A stretch of DNA of 64,000 nucleotides, taken from Chinchilla lanigera (Eukaryota > Chordata > Mammalia > Rodentia > Chinchillidae). The stretch covers positions 3,089,436 through 3,153,435 of the forward strand of contig NW_004955488.1 in NCBI RefSeq assembly GCF_000276665.1, in the 5' to 3' direction. The notes beneath the pieces were generated by a model, which saw only the letters and a list, made by a program, of their open reading frames with translations, made no database searches and was not told where the DNA came from. A program made the position numbers and the translations under genes. Positions 47,382 to 58,153 of the stretch are shown piece after piece (position 1 is the first letter of the stretch; every line of letters begins with the position of its first letter).

Positions 47382-49323
47382 AATTATTGATCAGGATCAC
47401 CTTTTCTATGCATTCTGTGACCATCCCATTCTATAACGACCAGACCTCTTCGGACAGCAAAACACTTACATCAGAATTACTCCTATCTATCCATGCATGA
47501 TAAACACACAAATGAACATCACTGTCTTAGTATATTTCATTGATGCTTTATTTTTTTAAATGGCTCAAAAACCCTTAAAACTAGACATTTACTTCCATAG
47601 TAACATTTTATTTAGATATTGTAATACACATGGCTTAAAAATAGTTTTCTGGGTCATCACGGGTATCGTTGAGGTCAACCCTGTTTATTTTAAATTCTAT
47701 TCTGAGGTTGAGTTCTGGTGTTGATGAGATGTACCTGACTAAGGTAGGTCAATACTAAAAATGAGCAGATAGTCTTCACTTTTAAAAAATAACACAGCTT
47801 CACTCATAAATGACAGACTTGCTACAAATTTTCAGTGAGGTTTCAGAAACAGAATATTGCTTTAGACAGTAAATCTAAACTATCTTTAAGACAGTAAAGT
47901 ACCCAGCCAATTGGGAACAGATGTGCTTTCTTTGCGCTGTGGGATACAGAGAAGGGTGAAAGTAGTTGGAGCTTTGAAGAGAGATGGAAAACTTGACTGT
48001 TAATGAGATGTCCCAGAAAACTCAAAGATTTATTGTTACTCTCTTGGATCTTTTTCATTTTTTCTGCTTCTCCTATTTCCTACATTCTATTCCTAATGAA
48101 TCTTGATAAAGTAAATTTTCTACCTAAGTAGATTTTTTGTTATGCAGTTCTTGTCTCTATCTGGTGAGTTAGTAAGTTGGTCACTTCTACCAGTTCTGTT
48201 TCTGATTCAGTTAAAAGCCCCTATGCTCACTTTCAACTTCAAAAGATGATTAAGTTCAGGTCTGTTAGCACATCTCTGTATCTCTAAGACTCTAGGTGCC
48301 AAATGTGCAATCCCTGACTTACACCATCCATTCCCCCCACATCCCTTACACACTCATGTCTTAGCCTTTTCGGAACTCTTGTGTCTTTATCCATCTCTGT
48401 TCTCCAAGCTTATCAGTTCCCTCTTGCACAGCTTGCTTTATTTCCTATTCAACATGGATCCATGGCCTTTGATTGCACTCCTAGAAGCACTGTTATCTTC
48501 CCATCCTTCAGAAAACCTGATCTTCCATCACCTGCTCTTCTGTAAGTCAAGCTGTGGATCTTACCTGCTGCGCTACTAAATACTATGGGAGAAAACTGTC
48601 CTTTAACTTTTGTGATTGATAGAAACTTTGGTTTCAAGTTATAGCTCAACTGACCATGCCACTTGTTAGATCTTTCCTTGGTTTGCTTGCTTGGTCATCC
48701 GGCATTCCTGTAATTTCTTCACACACTTACTGCAAACCTGTGCTGTTTGCCTGAAGTTCATTCTGTACCTATACAGTTTGGGTCCCTAATCATTACGGGG
48801 CATGCTTTGTTCATGTCCAAAGAAATACAGAGAATTTTCTCAATCTGAAACTTCCTGGCTAAGTACTTCACTCTCTGCTTTTAATTATTTTACTCGTCTA
48901 CATGAGTATGTATATACTTATGCATAATGCTTCTTTTCCAGAGTTTATGAGAATGTTAGAGAAAAACTTGTTGTGGAAGGAGAAAAAGTACCAGAAGTGA
49001 CCAGTACCAAACAAACTGCAACCTTGATTGTCTAGTACCAAGCAAATGATGAAGACTGGAGCAAAGCTTTGCATCAAAATGAGTCCAGCACCACACACTA
49101 GCTTCAAAACCATGGAGTTCCAAGATATGAGTGGGTATGCAAAAGGCCTTTTACTCATTACCAGTTGTGCTAATGTATTTTAGAACTAACTCCAGAATAG
49201 TCTTTATTTGAATTAAAATCTAGAGAAGCGATTAGCATTCAAATTTTGTGTATATTTTGATGCTGTGTAAAATATCCCTCTTCATTCTCTTACAGAGCAA
49301 ATATTAAGTTGCTGTAGCCCTTT
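47382..49323. other. Non-coding stretch, nothing recognised
   Basis: Mixed AT-rich sequence. Open frames below 90 codons show no family signature and no repeat boundaries were found. Confidence 0.35.
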
Positions 49324-49337
49324 AAAAGTTCAGTTTT
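49324..49337. repeat. Upstream 14-bp target-site duplication
   Basis: AAAAGTTCAGTTTT, preceded by CTTT. The junction TT|AAAA matches the L1 endonuclease preference (TTTT/AA on the opposite strand). Identical copy at 51316-51329. Confidence 0.85.
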
Positions 49338-50025
49338 GAGCTGCACAGGTGCCCAGGAGGCAGCAGGCCACAGGCAGTGCCAGGGAGGCCACATGGCTGG
49401 GGTGTGCAGGCCCTTCCAAGACTGGCCCCAAGCCGCGCAGGCACCCAGAAAGGCAGGCAGCATGCACCCGGGAAGCAGTGCAGAGACACATGCCAGCCCT
49501 TGGGCCAGCCGCCACTGCATGATCGAGAATCGCCGTGCCACAGAGAAGCACCAACACAATAGGCCCACCCAGAGATATGCATGAACTATCCTGACATGGA
49601 GAAGCCTCTGGGAAAACATGCCACATGGCAGGTCGCTATTGGCCCTGCCCTTGAGAGCCAGAAAGGTCTGGAGTCAGTGGAGGAGCAGCTGATGAACAAG
49701 GACTTGGCAAACACAAGAGTACCTACGCCTGACGACTCAGAGGTCGAGCTGACTGGGAACACAAGAGCCATTCTGGAGCTGGAAACCAGGAGGACCTTGA
49801 GCAATACTTGGGGAGACCCCCTGAAGGCCATTCTTCCCCTAACTGTACAGGCTGTGGTGGAGAAGCAAGTGGAGCTCCGGAGAGGTCTGCACTGAGACTT
49901 CATGGATTACATGGGAGCCCAATATTCAGATTCTGAAGAACCACCTTCATGGAGAACGTACATGTCTAGGTTACCTGCCTGGGATCCTTCACACCTGATA
50001 GTGCTGAGACTGACTAGTGGGCTGA
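49338..50025 (+). other. GC-rich leader of composite insertion, unidentified
   Basis: Sharply GC-richer than its flanks, with CAGGCA/GGCAGC-type wording that repeats loosely around 49345-49470. The plus-strand frame 49581-49895 (104 codons) reads as protein-like but matches no gag domain I can name. Overlapping minus-strand frames at 49290-49903 are shadows. It may be the 5' UTR plus an unrecognisable gag N-terminal region of the ERV transcript, or an unrelated fused sequence. Confidence 0.4.
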
Positions 50026-50676
50026 GGACTTCATCCACATGTTCCTGCCGCCTGTGTTGACAGTGGGGGAAAGGACACTAAGTGGTTGCGGGGTCCGAAT
50101 ATGCTGGGAGGCTGGAGAGAACACCCCTCTGCTTTCTTAGACAAGAGGATGTCTTCCGTGGATCCCAAGTCAGTAGAGGCACAAACTATTTTTAAAGATC
50201 AGTTTATTACTCAGTCAGCCTCAGATAGTAGAAAAAAGATACAAAAAAGGGCCTTTGCCCCAGATAGCTCACTTGAGATGTTAGAAAGAATTGTCTTCTC
50301 ACTATTTTATAACCATGATGAGGAGGAGGCCAAGGAAAGAAAACAAAGGGACTGAGAAAAAACAGCTGCCTTTGTTTCAGCACTAGGAGAAACAGACCCT
50401 ATGTCTGATTCTTGGGGCCCTGAGAACTCATTGACTACATTCAGCTGCTACCACTGTCAAAAGCCAGACCACCTCAAAATGGACTGCCCTAAGAAGCCTC
50501 CGGGCCATGCCCTGACTGTAAAGGTGACCACTAAAGGTCAGACTGCCCTCCGAAGTGAAGGCCTCAGAGCTCAGACCCCTCCTACCAGCTGGTCCAACAG
50601 GAATGAAGGGGCCCAGGGCACACTCTGCCTTCTCCCTCTGGCCAGACCATTATCTCCAAGGAGGAGCCCTGTGTAA
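50026..50676 (+). pseudogene. ERV gag remnant (capsid end plus nucleocapsid), broken
   Basis: One frame is open from 50026 to the TAA at 50674-50676 except for a single in-frame TGA at 50353-50355. The first half (about 50119-50350) shows a gammaretrovirus-like capsid C-terminal pattern (F-I-T-Q-S-A then a Phe/Tyr-Asn helix and a Glu/Lys-rich tail). The second half holds a complete zinc knuckle at 50446-50487, Cys-x2-Cys-x4-His-x4-Cys, with all four ligands intact. Matrix and most of the capsid are missing or unrecognisable, and the frame upstream is closed by TGA at 50023-50025. A class I (gammaretrovirus-like) ERV is the best fit, by inference. It cannot encode a functional Gag. Confidence 0.75.
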
Positions 50677-50825
50677 TCATGACTGCAGAGGAAAAAGTAA
50701 ACAGCCTGTTGCTGGACACTGGTGCTAGTTTCTTGGTTCTTCTTTTCAATCCTGGTCTTCCCTCCAGCCATCACACCTCAGTGAAAGGAGTCACTGATGA
50801 GGAGGTAATCCATTATTTTTCATAA
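50607..50825 (+). pseudogene. ERV protease fragment
   Basis: In another frame (positions divisible by 3), open from 50607 to the TAA at 50823-50825. It contains the aspartic protease active-site triad D-T-G at 50715-50723 within L-L-D-T-G-A. The frame differs from gag, whereas gammaretroviral gag and pol normally share one frame, so an indel separates them. The protease is cut off soon after the active site; flap and dimer segments are absent and no RT follows. Non-functional. Confidence 0.75.
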
Positions 50826-50829
50826 CCCT

Positions 50830-51300
50830 TAGGCTGTAACTACTTGTTAGCTGTTTCTTGCTTATATCTGTTTTCCTGAGAAACCATTTTGAAGATACCA
50901 ACATATATTACAGCAGCCACTGATAATTTCCTACCAATTAGTCCATAACTCTGTAATGTTTGTATTGTTCCTATGCTATATAGTAAATGGATGTATGTTT
51001 ATTACTATGTGTTTCCAACAACAGCCTAGTCAATGATTATTTAATTGATCACTCATATATAGCTCTATTTGTTTTCTCTAGAAACCACTTTTAAGAAACC
51101 AAAGTATAGTACAACAACCATTGATAATTTCTTACCATTTTTGTCTGTAACTCACTGTTATTTGTCTATTTGTTTTCCTGAGAAACTATCTTGAAAATAC
51201 CCTAGGTAAAATAACAGCCATTGATAATGTCCTACCACTTTGTCTGTAATTCGGTAAATCCCCCTATTACTATGTTATCCCTCTTTTACTCTTTAAAATA
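50830..51300 (+). repeat. About four diverged ~100-bp tandem units
   Basis: Units begin near 50869, 50970, 51069 and 51170. The first, third and fourth share TGTTTTCCTGAGAAAC-like starts, an AACAGCCATTGATAAT core, and CTACCA...GTCTGTAA ends; the second (about 50970-51068) is strongly diverged. A partial unit precedes them (about 50830-50868). The tract makes up the 3' part of the composite insertion and ends in AAAT repeats. Possibly a U3-like or 3' UTR tandem array. Confidence 0.6.
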
Positions 51301-51315
51301 AATAAATAAATAAAT

Positions 51316-51329
51316 AAAAGTTCAGTTTT
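51316..51329. repeat. Downstream 14-bp target-site duplication
   Basis: AAAAGTTCAGTTTT, identical to 49324-49337, directly following the A-rich tail. Confidence 0.85.
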
Positions 51330-51464
51330 CAAAATTATGAACTTTTCACTCTATTTTATTAAACAGACTTGGGCTCTAAAGTTGTATTGTAGGTATGTAG
51401 AAAAAATCCATGCAGTCTAAAACCTTAGTGTACCATTTTGGAGTAAGTGACCTTTTGATTAATT

Positions 51465-51985
51465 ATATTTATTGAATTTAAAACATATGCACTACAAATA
51501 TCCATGTTTATAGCAACACATAAGTAGATAATTCTCAAGAGCAACATGTATGTCCATTAACAGATGAATGGGAAAACAAAATGTGATTTGCACACTCAAT
51601 GGAGTACTACTGTGTCATGCAAAAGATAAAGGAGCCATTTGTAGGAAAAGTGGTGTACCATTACACCATAATGTTAAGTGAAATAAATGAGACACAAAAA
51701 TTAAATATCACAAAGTTTCTTAACTATGAGAAAACCCAAGTACAAATAAAGAACAAAATAAAAGACAGATCATAGGAAGTAGAACGATCTTTCTCAAAAA
51801 GGAAAGAGATCATGAGATGGAATATTGGGAGAGAAAAGACAGTGGAAAAGGAGATGAAAGAAGGAATTGAGACGTGTTGTGTACATGTCCCCATGACCCA
51901 CATGGAAGGTTGACATTATGTACTACAAACATGTAAAAATAAAAACAAAAGCAGAGAAGTAATAAATAAATTTTGAAACAAAAAC
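51465..51985 (+). mobile_element. LINE-1 3' end, plus strand
   Basis: CATTAACAGATGAATGGG, AATGGAGTACTACTGTGTCA, AAGTGAAATAAATGAGACAC and a purine-rich 3' UTR ending in AATAAAAAC and A-rich sequence. This is the canonical order of an L1 3' terminus. No intact ORF. Confidence 0.7.
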
Positions 51986-52004
51986 CGTGAAGTTTAATTT
52001 TAAA

Positions 52005-52430
52005 ATGCAATTACTGCATATAATTGCAGCCATGATCAACACATAGAACACTTTTACCACCCCAGGAAGTTTCCCTCATTTTCGGCAGTCATTTCAGTAC
52101 TTTGCCTCAGAAAACCACTGAGCTCCTTCCTGTCTTTATGACTTAATCTTGCATCTCACTCGTTGGTGTAATCATACAATATGCTTTCTTTTGCATCAGG
52201 TGTCTTCTACCCAGCATAATGTTGGCAAGATTCATTAATGTTGTTCTTTTAAATATCTCATTCCTTTTTATTGTTGCATAATATTCTTCTATATGAATAT
52301 ACATATTTGTGATATTTTATGCTGAGTCTTCTGTTTTTCTCATCAGAACTTTAAAATTAGATGCTATCTCAAGTTGTTGTAAAGAATGCTCTGGGCAAAA
52401 CTCACAGATATCAGGCCTATTCCTTTCCTA
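52005..52430 (-). mobile_element. LINE-1 3' region, minus strand, old
   Basis: Antisense L1 wording: GAACACTTTTACCACCCCAG, AGCATAATGTTGGCAAGATT, ATTCCTTTTTATTGTTGCAT, AATATTCTTCTATATG. More diverged than the neighbouring plus-strand piece. Confidence 0.55.
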
Positions 52431-53090
52431 GGGAAAGAGCCTGCTATGAATCAGCAATACAATGACATCTTCAGTGAAATACAGCTAGTCCCCGCCTGTC
52501 CTAGGCCATGTCAAAATGGTTCAGCAATTGCTTTGTGTTTCCTTTTCTTTTATATGTCTCTATCTTCTATATCTCGTTTGGGACATCATTGGAGAGGCCT
52601 TTTATTCCTCTAAACATTGGAAAATTAGTTAGAATCAAAGTAAGCATCTTACACTTATAAAAATATATGTTAAAAATGCTTGCCAATGAAAATCTGGCTC
52701 TCAGAATTTCTCAATCAGTGAATTCATTTCTAAACATTTTTCCTCCTTTTCTTCTTCAAGCTTGGATATTGAGCCCAAAGGAAATTGTCTGAAACACTAA
52801 AAGATAGCCTAACAATATTTCACTGACCATTTCTAATAATGAATGGTTCCATCAAAAATTAATAAATTCATCTATTGCTGTGAAGTGAAATAAAATAGAC
52901 AGAAGAGAAAAAGGGAAGAGAGGAGAGGAGAGGAACAAAACAAAACAAGAAAAGAAAAAGGGGAAAATTAGCAAAAAGCTGCACTTTGGGCCTTATTTCT
53001 CTTACAATTAGGAATTCTTCTGAGAAATATGTATGTATCTCTACTCATATCATACTAAGAATTTATTTACACTTCCATCATATTTATAAT
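52431..53090. other. AT-rich stretch with purine tract
   Basis: No gene. A G/A-rich tract (GAGAGGAGAGGAGAGG, then AAAAC repeats) lies at about 52896-52970. Confidence 0.5.
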
Positions 53091-53101
53091 AGAGTTTTAA
53101 A

Positions 53102-53262
53102 CCGGGTGTGGTGGTACATGCCTGTAATCCCATCACTCAGGAGGCTGAAACAGGAAGATCATTGTGAGTTTGAGACCAGCCTGGGCTACAAAGTGAGCTC
53201 AAGGCCAGCCTGAACTACATAGCGAGACCTTGTCTCCAAAAGACAAAATAATAATAATAATG
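53102..53262 (+). mobile_element. B1 SINE, plus strand
   Basis: CCGGGTGTGGTGGTACATG, CCTGTAATCCCATCACTCAG, two inner units (GACCAGCCTGGGCTACAAAG and GGCCAGCCTGAACTACATAG), GCGAGACCTTGTCTCC and an AAT-rich tail. TSD GAGTTTTAAA / GAAGTTTTAAA (about 53092-53101 and 53262-53272), near perfect. Confidence 0.92.
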
Positions 53263-53272
53263 AAGTTTTAAA

Positions 53273-56219
53273 GAATAAATATGTATAATATATTTAAAAG
53301 AGAATTTAAAAGTACTTTAGATTTTAATTATAGGTATATCTCATTCTCTGCCTGTATTATTATTATAATCTCACATTTGTTCTGTACTAGTTCAGTTATA
53401 CCTTTGTATTTCATTTGTGATGTGGACATTTTATTGGTTAAAAGTGTATTTTCCTCATTGAATAATACAGACTTGAAGCTTACATGGAGCTCTTGTTTTG
53501 AGCAGCTGCGACTATGGTCATGTAGGTGCAAACTTGAAGTATTTAAATCTTTTTGAAATGATTTCTGCAGTATGATAAAATAATGCTGTTGAATTACTAA
53601 AACATCAAGCTATGTATATTCTCATATATCAGCAGTACAGTGTCTGACAATGTTTCACTGGCTGTCAATGAAAGTGCACTTTACTTTCTCCAACATACAG
53701 AAGGTATTCTAATGGGAATCACTGTTTCACAGAGTTTTCAGACTATTATAGTTTTGAAACACCACTAAGAAGATTAATAATATTAATATTAGATATTTGA
53801 ATAATTTGTGTAACTGTTTAGCTCAATTAAGAAGTTTTGGTGAGGAGTCATCTGGATATGAAATTTTGAGCACAAATGTTCAAAAGAAATTATATCTTTC
53901 CTATTTCTCTTAATTTTGGTTTATGAAAAATTTTCAGATAAAAATTAAAATTAAGTATAATCTTGACTATTTTGGTGAGCTTTGAATAATCAAGACAGTC
54001 AATTTTACCTACAAACAAAAAGTCCTCCACCTCCTTCAGCACTGTATAACTCTTTATTCATATGTAAATATGTCTATATCCTGCTTTTAATAATTCATAT
54101 GTTTATCACTATCACATTTTCCTGGTTTGAATTATTAATAAATTTTCTTTAAATATACAGTGGTATGTTCAATAAAAACTTTTCTATAGTTTGAATATTT
54201 GTATGAGTGCATGCCTAAGGAAAATAAGTGGTAAGTTTTTCTTGGATTTCAAATGGAGATATTTTGTGATAGGAGTAGAAATTCAATCCATTCCCAGCCC
54301 AGTTGTTATACAGGGCAAAGAAACAGAACAATCTCAGGAGCAGCTTTTTAGATAAAATTATCACTAGGGAGCAGGCTATGTGCTGTGCTTCCACATCCTA
54401 CTTTGCCTGATACCATCCTGAGGCACCTAGCTTAAAACTGATTGCTCATTGGGTTTCTCTTTTGCTTTTTAAACACTGTAGAGATTGGTGTTTCACACCC
54501 CTTCAGTGAAAACTAAAGTCAAGAAGACAGTTGCATCTGTCTTCAGTGGTAGGATGATGATAAACATTCAGCTCTAGACTTTGCCTGAAATATAGGGAGA
54601 CTAATTTGCCAAAATATATATACACACCATAGGAGAAAATACTATGATTTTTTAACAGATGATGTTATCCTTATATGAGGGACCTTAGGGGATATCTTAT
54701 ATTGCAGAAAACTCACTACACTGCTGGCTCTTAGAGAAAAAATTGAAAGTGCTTGTCAGCAATCTTACTGATCAAAGTTACCCAAGCAGCAGTTTGCTAC
54801 ACTAATAAATGTCTGGTAGCCAATGGGCACCACTTTGAGCACTTCTTGTAACTGTAGAGGTGAAAAGTAACTTGTTAATCTCATGATGTCTCATTAGTAT
54901 TAAAATATGTATACAAGTCTGTATATTTGTGAAATGAGTGTGTATATTTTCTGGTGGGTTAATGGGAGATACATGGCACAGGGAGTAGATTTGGAAAGTT
55001 CTTTTGAAGGCACCTGACCAAGAGCTCTGAAATTCTGGCTCAGGTAATTCTAACAGGAGTTTTGGAGAGGTTTTCCACTAGATGCAGCATTTCAATTAAG
55101 ATCCAAATCATGAGCCATCATCCACTTACAGAAAAGTACAATATTGGAAATAAATCAACTACAAGGCACAAAGCAAAATATTCTGTGTGTTTCTAGGCAG
55201 CATATGAAACTCTGCCAGAAAGAAGTTTCAGGAGCTACAGTAACTAGCTCTCACCAGCTATATAAAACATTGCCATTTTTCTTTAATATTCACGCCACTT
55301 CCCACACTGTCATCTGCCAAGTGTTGGTCAGGCCTGCCTGATCTTGTATAAGGAGGAAAAAAGTATGAAATTGAATAAGAAGAAAAATTGTTGAAATTAT
55401 ATTAAAAAAGAAATTTTCTCCTTACTATCTACAAGAAAGTCAGAAAGTTGTGGGATTTGCATGAAATAGTGTGCAACTAGCAGAAAGTCTAACAACATCT
55501 TTTAAAGCTGTTGATTAAAAGAAACAAAACCACATCTGCATTGTGGGTTGCCAAGTCCACTACATTCAATAATTAGATCAAGAATAGAAAAAGACAAGTA
55601 GAAAAATTTGGATGAAACCTACTTTACATGATAAGCACCCCAACACCAAAGGTACCTACCCATTATAGAACTTGCTGTAATTCCAATTTCTCAAGCTATT
55701 TCACTTGCAGAAGAATTATTAACAAAACAGTTTAAAGGTGGCTATGCTAGATATGAGTGCCAGCATAAACTCTTCAGAGGATGGGGTCGTGTGGGAAAGG
55801 TAAAAGAATATACACTAATATTGTTGGCTTCATTTTCTGAAGTGGGTGAGAAGCATTCTGCCCGTCCTCAGGGCTTTCCAGTCCTCCATCTGGGTAGGCG
55901 GGTTCTTGGCAGCAGGGGATTAAGATGCTCAGCCGTGACTGATGGAGGTCTTGACTGATTGTTAGAGATGGAAAAGCGGATGTGTAGGGGAAGCCAGGAG
56001 GAGGGGGACGGCACCACACGTGATTAACAAATGCTGTATACATGTACCAGTCCCCAGAACGAATGCAACTATGATGCATTACGAACATACGCTAAGTTTT
56101 TAAAAAGGAACAAAAGGCGTATATGAAAATAGAAAGTTCTATCAGTTTATAATTGCATAGTGTTTATGGTAGTCTTTGTTCTGCAAATTTAGGAGAATAA
56201 ACTGCAACAAAGGCAGTAG
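53273..56219. other. Non-coding stretch, nothing firmly recognised
   Basis: About 3 kb. Positions about 55780-56100 have an A/G-rich part and an ACATGTACCAG...AACTATGATGCATTACG ending near an A run, resembling an L1-type 3' UTR end, unproven. No gene with family signature. Confidence 0.35.
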
Positions 56220-56224
56220 CTCGG

Positions 56225-56585
56225 TGACTCAGTTGCCTTCTTCATCACTGGAACAAAATACACAGCCCCAGCCATTTAAAGGAGAGGGTTGCTTTTGCCT
56301 CACACTTTAGAAGTTTCAGCTCCTGCGTGATTTGCAGGCTCCAGGCTGCAGCAGCCTGGTGGATGGATCTGGCAGAAGACAGCTCCTCATCTCAAGGCGT
56401 CCAGGAAGCAGAGTGGAGGTAGAAGCTGGGGAGGTAGATAGAGGTTTCTGGCTCACATGCCCAGTTACCCACTTCTTCCCCGCAAGCCCTCGCTCCCAAC
56501 AGTAAGACAGCTGGAGCACACTCACACCGGACCACCTTCCAAACACAAGAGGCTTTGGGTACCATTTTAGACCCAAAGCATAACA
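56225..56585 (-). mobile_element. Solo MaLR-type LTR, minus strand
   Basis: A 361-bp unit that on the minus strand starts TGTTATGCTTTGGGTCTAAA and contains ACCCAAAGCCTCTTG. Its far end reads ATTTTGTTCCAGTGATGAAG then GGCAACTGAGTCA. TG/CA bounded, with a 5-bp TSD with one mismatch (CTCGG 56220-56224, CTCAG 56586-56590). The open frames inside are shadows. Confidence 0.62.
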
Positions 56586-56978
56586 CTCAGCCTTCTAGAG
56601 TTCATCAAAGGGTAGATTCTGAATCTGATTTGTAATATTTCATTAGATTTACAATGATCTCCCCTTCTGTTGTATTCATATTTACAAACAAAATGTGCTG
56701 TAACAACTTAAAATGTTTAAAAATGCATGTTTCTGTTCGATCAGAAAATTGGTCTCACTATGTCTCTTTTTTTCCATTATTTATCCCTAGTGATTCTTGG
56801 CTTTTTAGCCTCATCACATGACTCTGGATGAATTTTGAACAGTTCCTGATGGTTTCTCTAAGTTTACTCTAAATTCCATGTATTATTGTTAACAAAGATA
56901 TAGACATCATTTTTGTTTGGCAAAACTATTGGATTTTTTATGTGTATACAATCTTCTACATAATTTCTCTGCTTCTTA
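56586..56978. other. AT-rich non-coding stretch
   Basis: Nothing recognised. Confidence 0.4.
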
Positions 56979-56991
56979 GAAACAGCACATC

Positions 56992-57092
56992 GAGGGCTGG
57001 AGACATAGCTCAGTGGCACAGCACCTCCCTGGCAAGTGCAAGGTCTTGAGTTCGAGTCCCAGTACCAAAAAAAAAAAAAAAAAAAAAAGAAA
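56992..57092 (+). mobile_element. ID SINE, plus strand, 'TCTTG' subfamily
   Basis: GAGGGCTGGAGACATAGCTC, GCAAGGTCTTGAGTTCGAGT, CCCAGTACC then a long A-tail without the GGAGAAAAACC signature. TSD GAAACAGCACATC (56979-56991) / GAAATAGTACATC (57093-57105), two mismatches, so older. Confidence 0.9.
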
Positions 57093-57105
57093 GAAATAGT
57101 ACATC

Positions 57106-58001
57106 TACATGCTGTCCCTTGTAGCCTACACATAAGTCACTTATCAATCATTTTGTTAGCAAAAGATAAAAGGAAAAATGACCAGAATAATATGCCCAAG
57201 CATTGTTAGGAGAGGTTAACTGGAGACAATTCCACAATAATATGCTCAGAAATCTTGTATTAAAGTGTACAAGCATGCACAGAGACACAAGGGTTAAGCA
57301 TGTATGTTTAAACTCCCAAATATATGGATATAAACTAATTTCATGAGCATACTAATAAATTCATTCTACTTTACGCATGCTGTTTTAAAATTAATTTATT
57401 GGAAGTATTCTTGAAGTGATAAAAAGGAACATGATTATTGAGAATATTTGAATCGTGATTTACCATTCCCTCAGCTGTTGTCTTTCATTTCTCTGCTTTT
57501 CTCTGGGTTATTTAATCACTCAATTAATACTTGATTTTCAAGATTACAGTCATAAAAATGTGGAGTAATTTCACAACAGTCCTTATCCTAGCTTTTAACT
57601 TTTTCTGTTTAACTATAGACTTTTTCATAAGCTGAACGATGATAAAGACCCATGATCACATAATTAGCTTTTTATAATTTTGGTTCAGATGTTTCCTCTA
57701 ATCTGAAAACTCATATGTCTAACCAGTCATTTGAAAGGAATTTCAAACTAAATTCAGTATATTCAGCTACAACATACTGTTCTTTAGTAAAAATTGACTC
57801 CTATGAACTTGTCATATGGGAAGTAATACAAAATTTAACCTGAATGGCCTGTTGGTTTACATGTGATGTTTCCCAGAATACTATATATTGGAGTAGTCAG
57901 TGTAGAATTTTTCACAATCAAAAGAGCCTTAGTCGCAAGGCCCTTGAGGAAAAGCTGAACATTCTACAAAGAACAAGTAATGACTGGCTTGGTTGAGTTA
58001 A
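57106..58001. other. AT-rich non-coding stretch
   Basis: Nothing recognised. Confidence 0.4.
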
Positions 58002-58009
58002 GAATCTTT

Positions 58010-58145
58010 AGCTGGGCATAGTGGTGCACACCTCTAAACTCAGCACTGGGGAGGTTAACGCAGCAAGATCTCCAGTTTCAGTCTACTCTGGACTACATCA
58101 TGAGACCCAGCTTCACACAACAACAGAAAGAACAGAAAAATCACT
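58010..58145 (+). mobile_element. Diverged B1 SINE, plus strand
   Basis: GCTGGGCATAGTGGTGCAC, CTCAGCACTGGGGAGG, CTCTGGACTACATCATGAGA. Shorter and more diverged than the other B1s. 8-bp TSD GAATCTTT at 58002-58009 and 58146-58153. Confidence 0.75.
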
Positions 58146-58153
58146 GAATCTTT

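Larger units (their letters stand above)
49338..51315 (+). mobile_element. LINE-1-mobilised composite carrying ERV gag-pro
   Basis: A 1,978-bp insertion bounded by perfect 14-bp TSDs (49324-49337 and 51316-51329), with an L1-endonuclease-type target and an A-rich 3' end of AAAT repeats (about 51295-51315). Inside, in order, are a GC-rich leader of unknown origin (49338 to about 50025), a broken ERV gag 3' part (50026-50676), a protease fragment (50607-50825), and about four diverged 100-bp tandem units (50830-51300). There are no LTRs at either end and no 4-6-bp retroviral TSD. The features fit reverse transcription of an RNA by L1 machinery, that is, a processed ERV-derived transcript or a composite non-autonomous retroposon. 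Whether other copies exist in the genome is unknown. Confidence 0.75.

Noticed and set aside
49290..49903. Several overlapping frames on both strands, 80-109 codons
   Set aside because: GC-rich DNA has few stop codons on either strand; the minus-strand frames oppose the gag-pro direction of the insertion.
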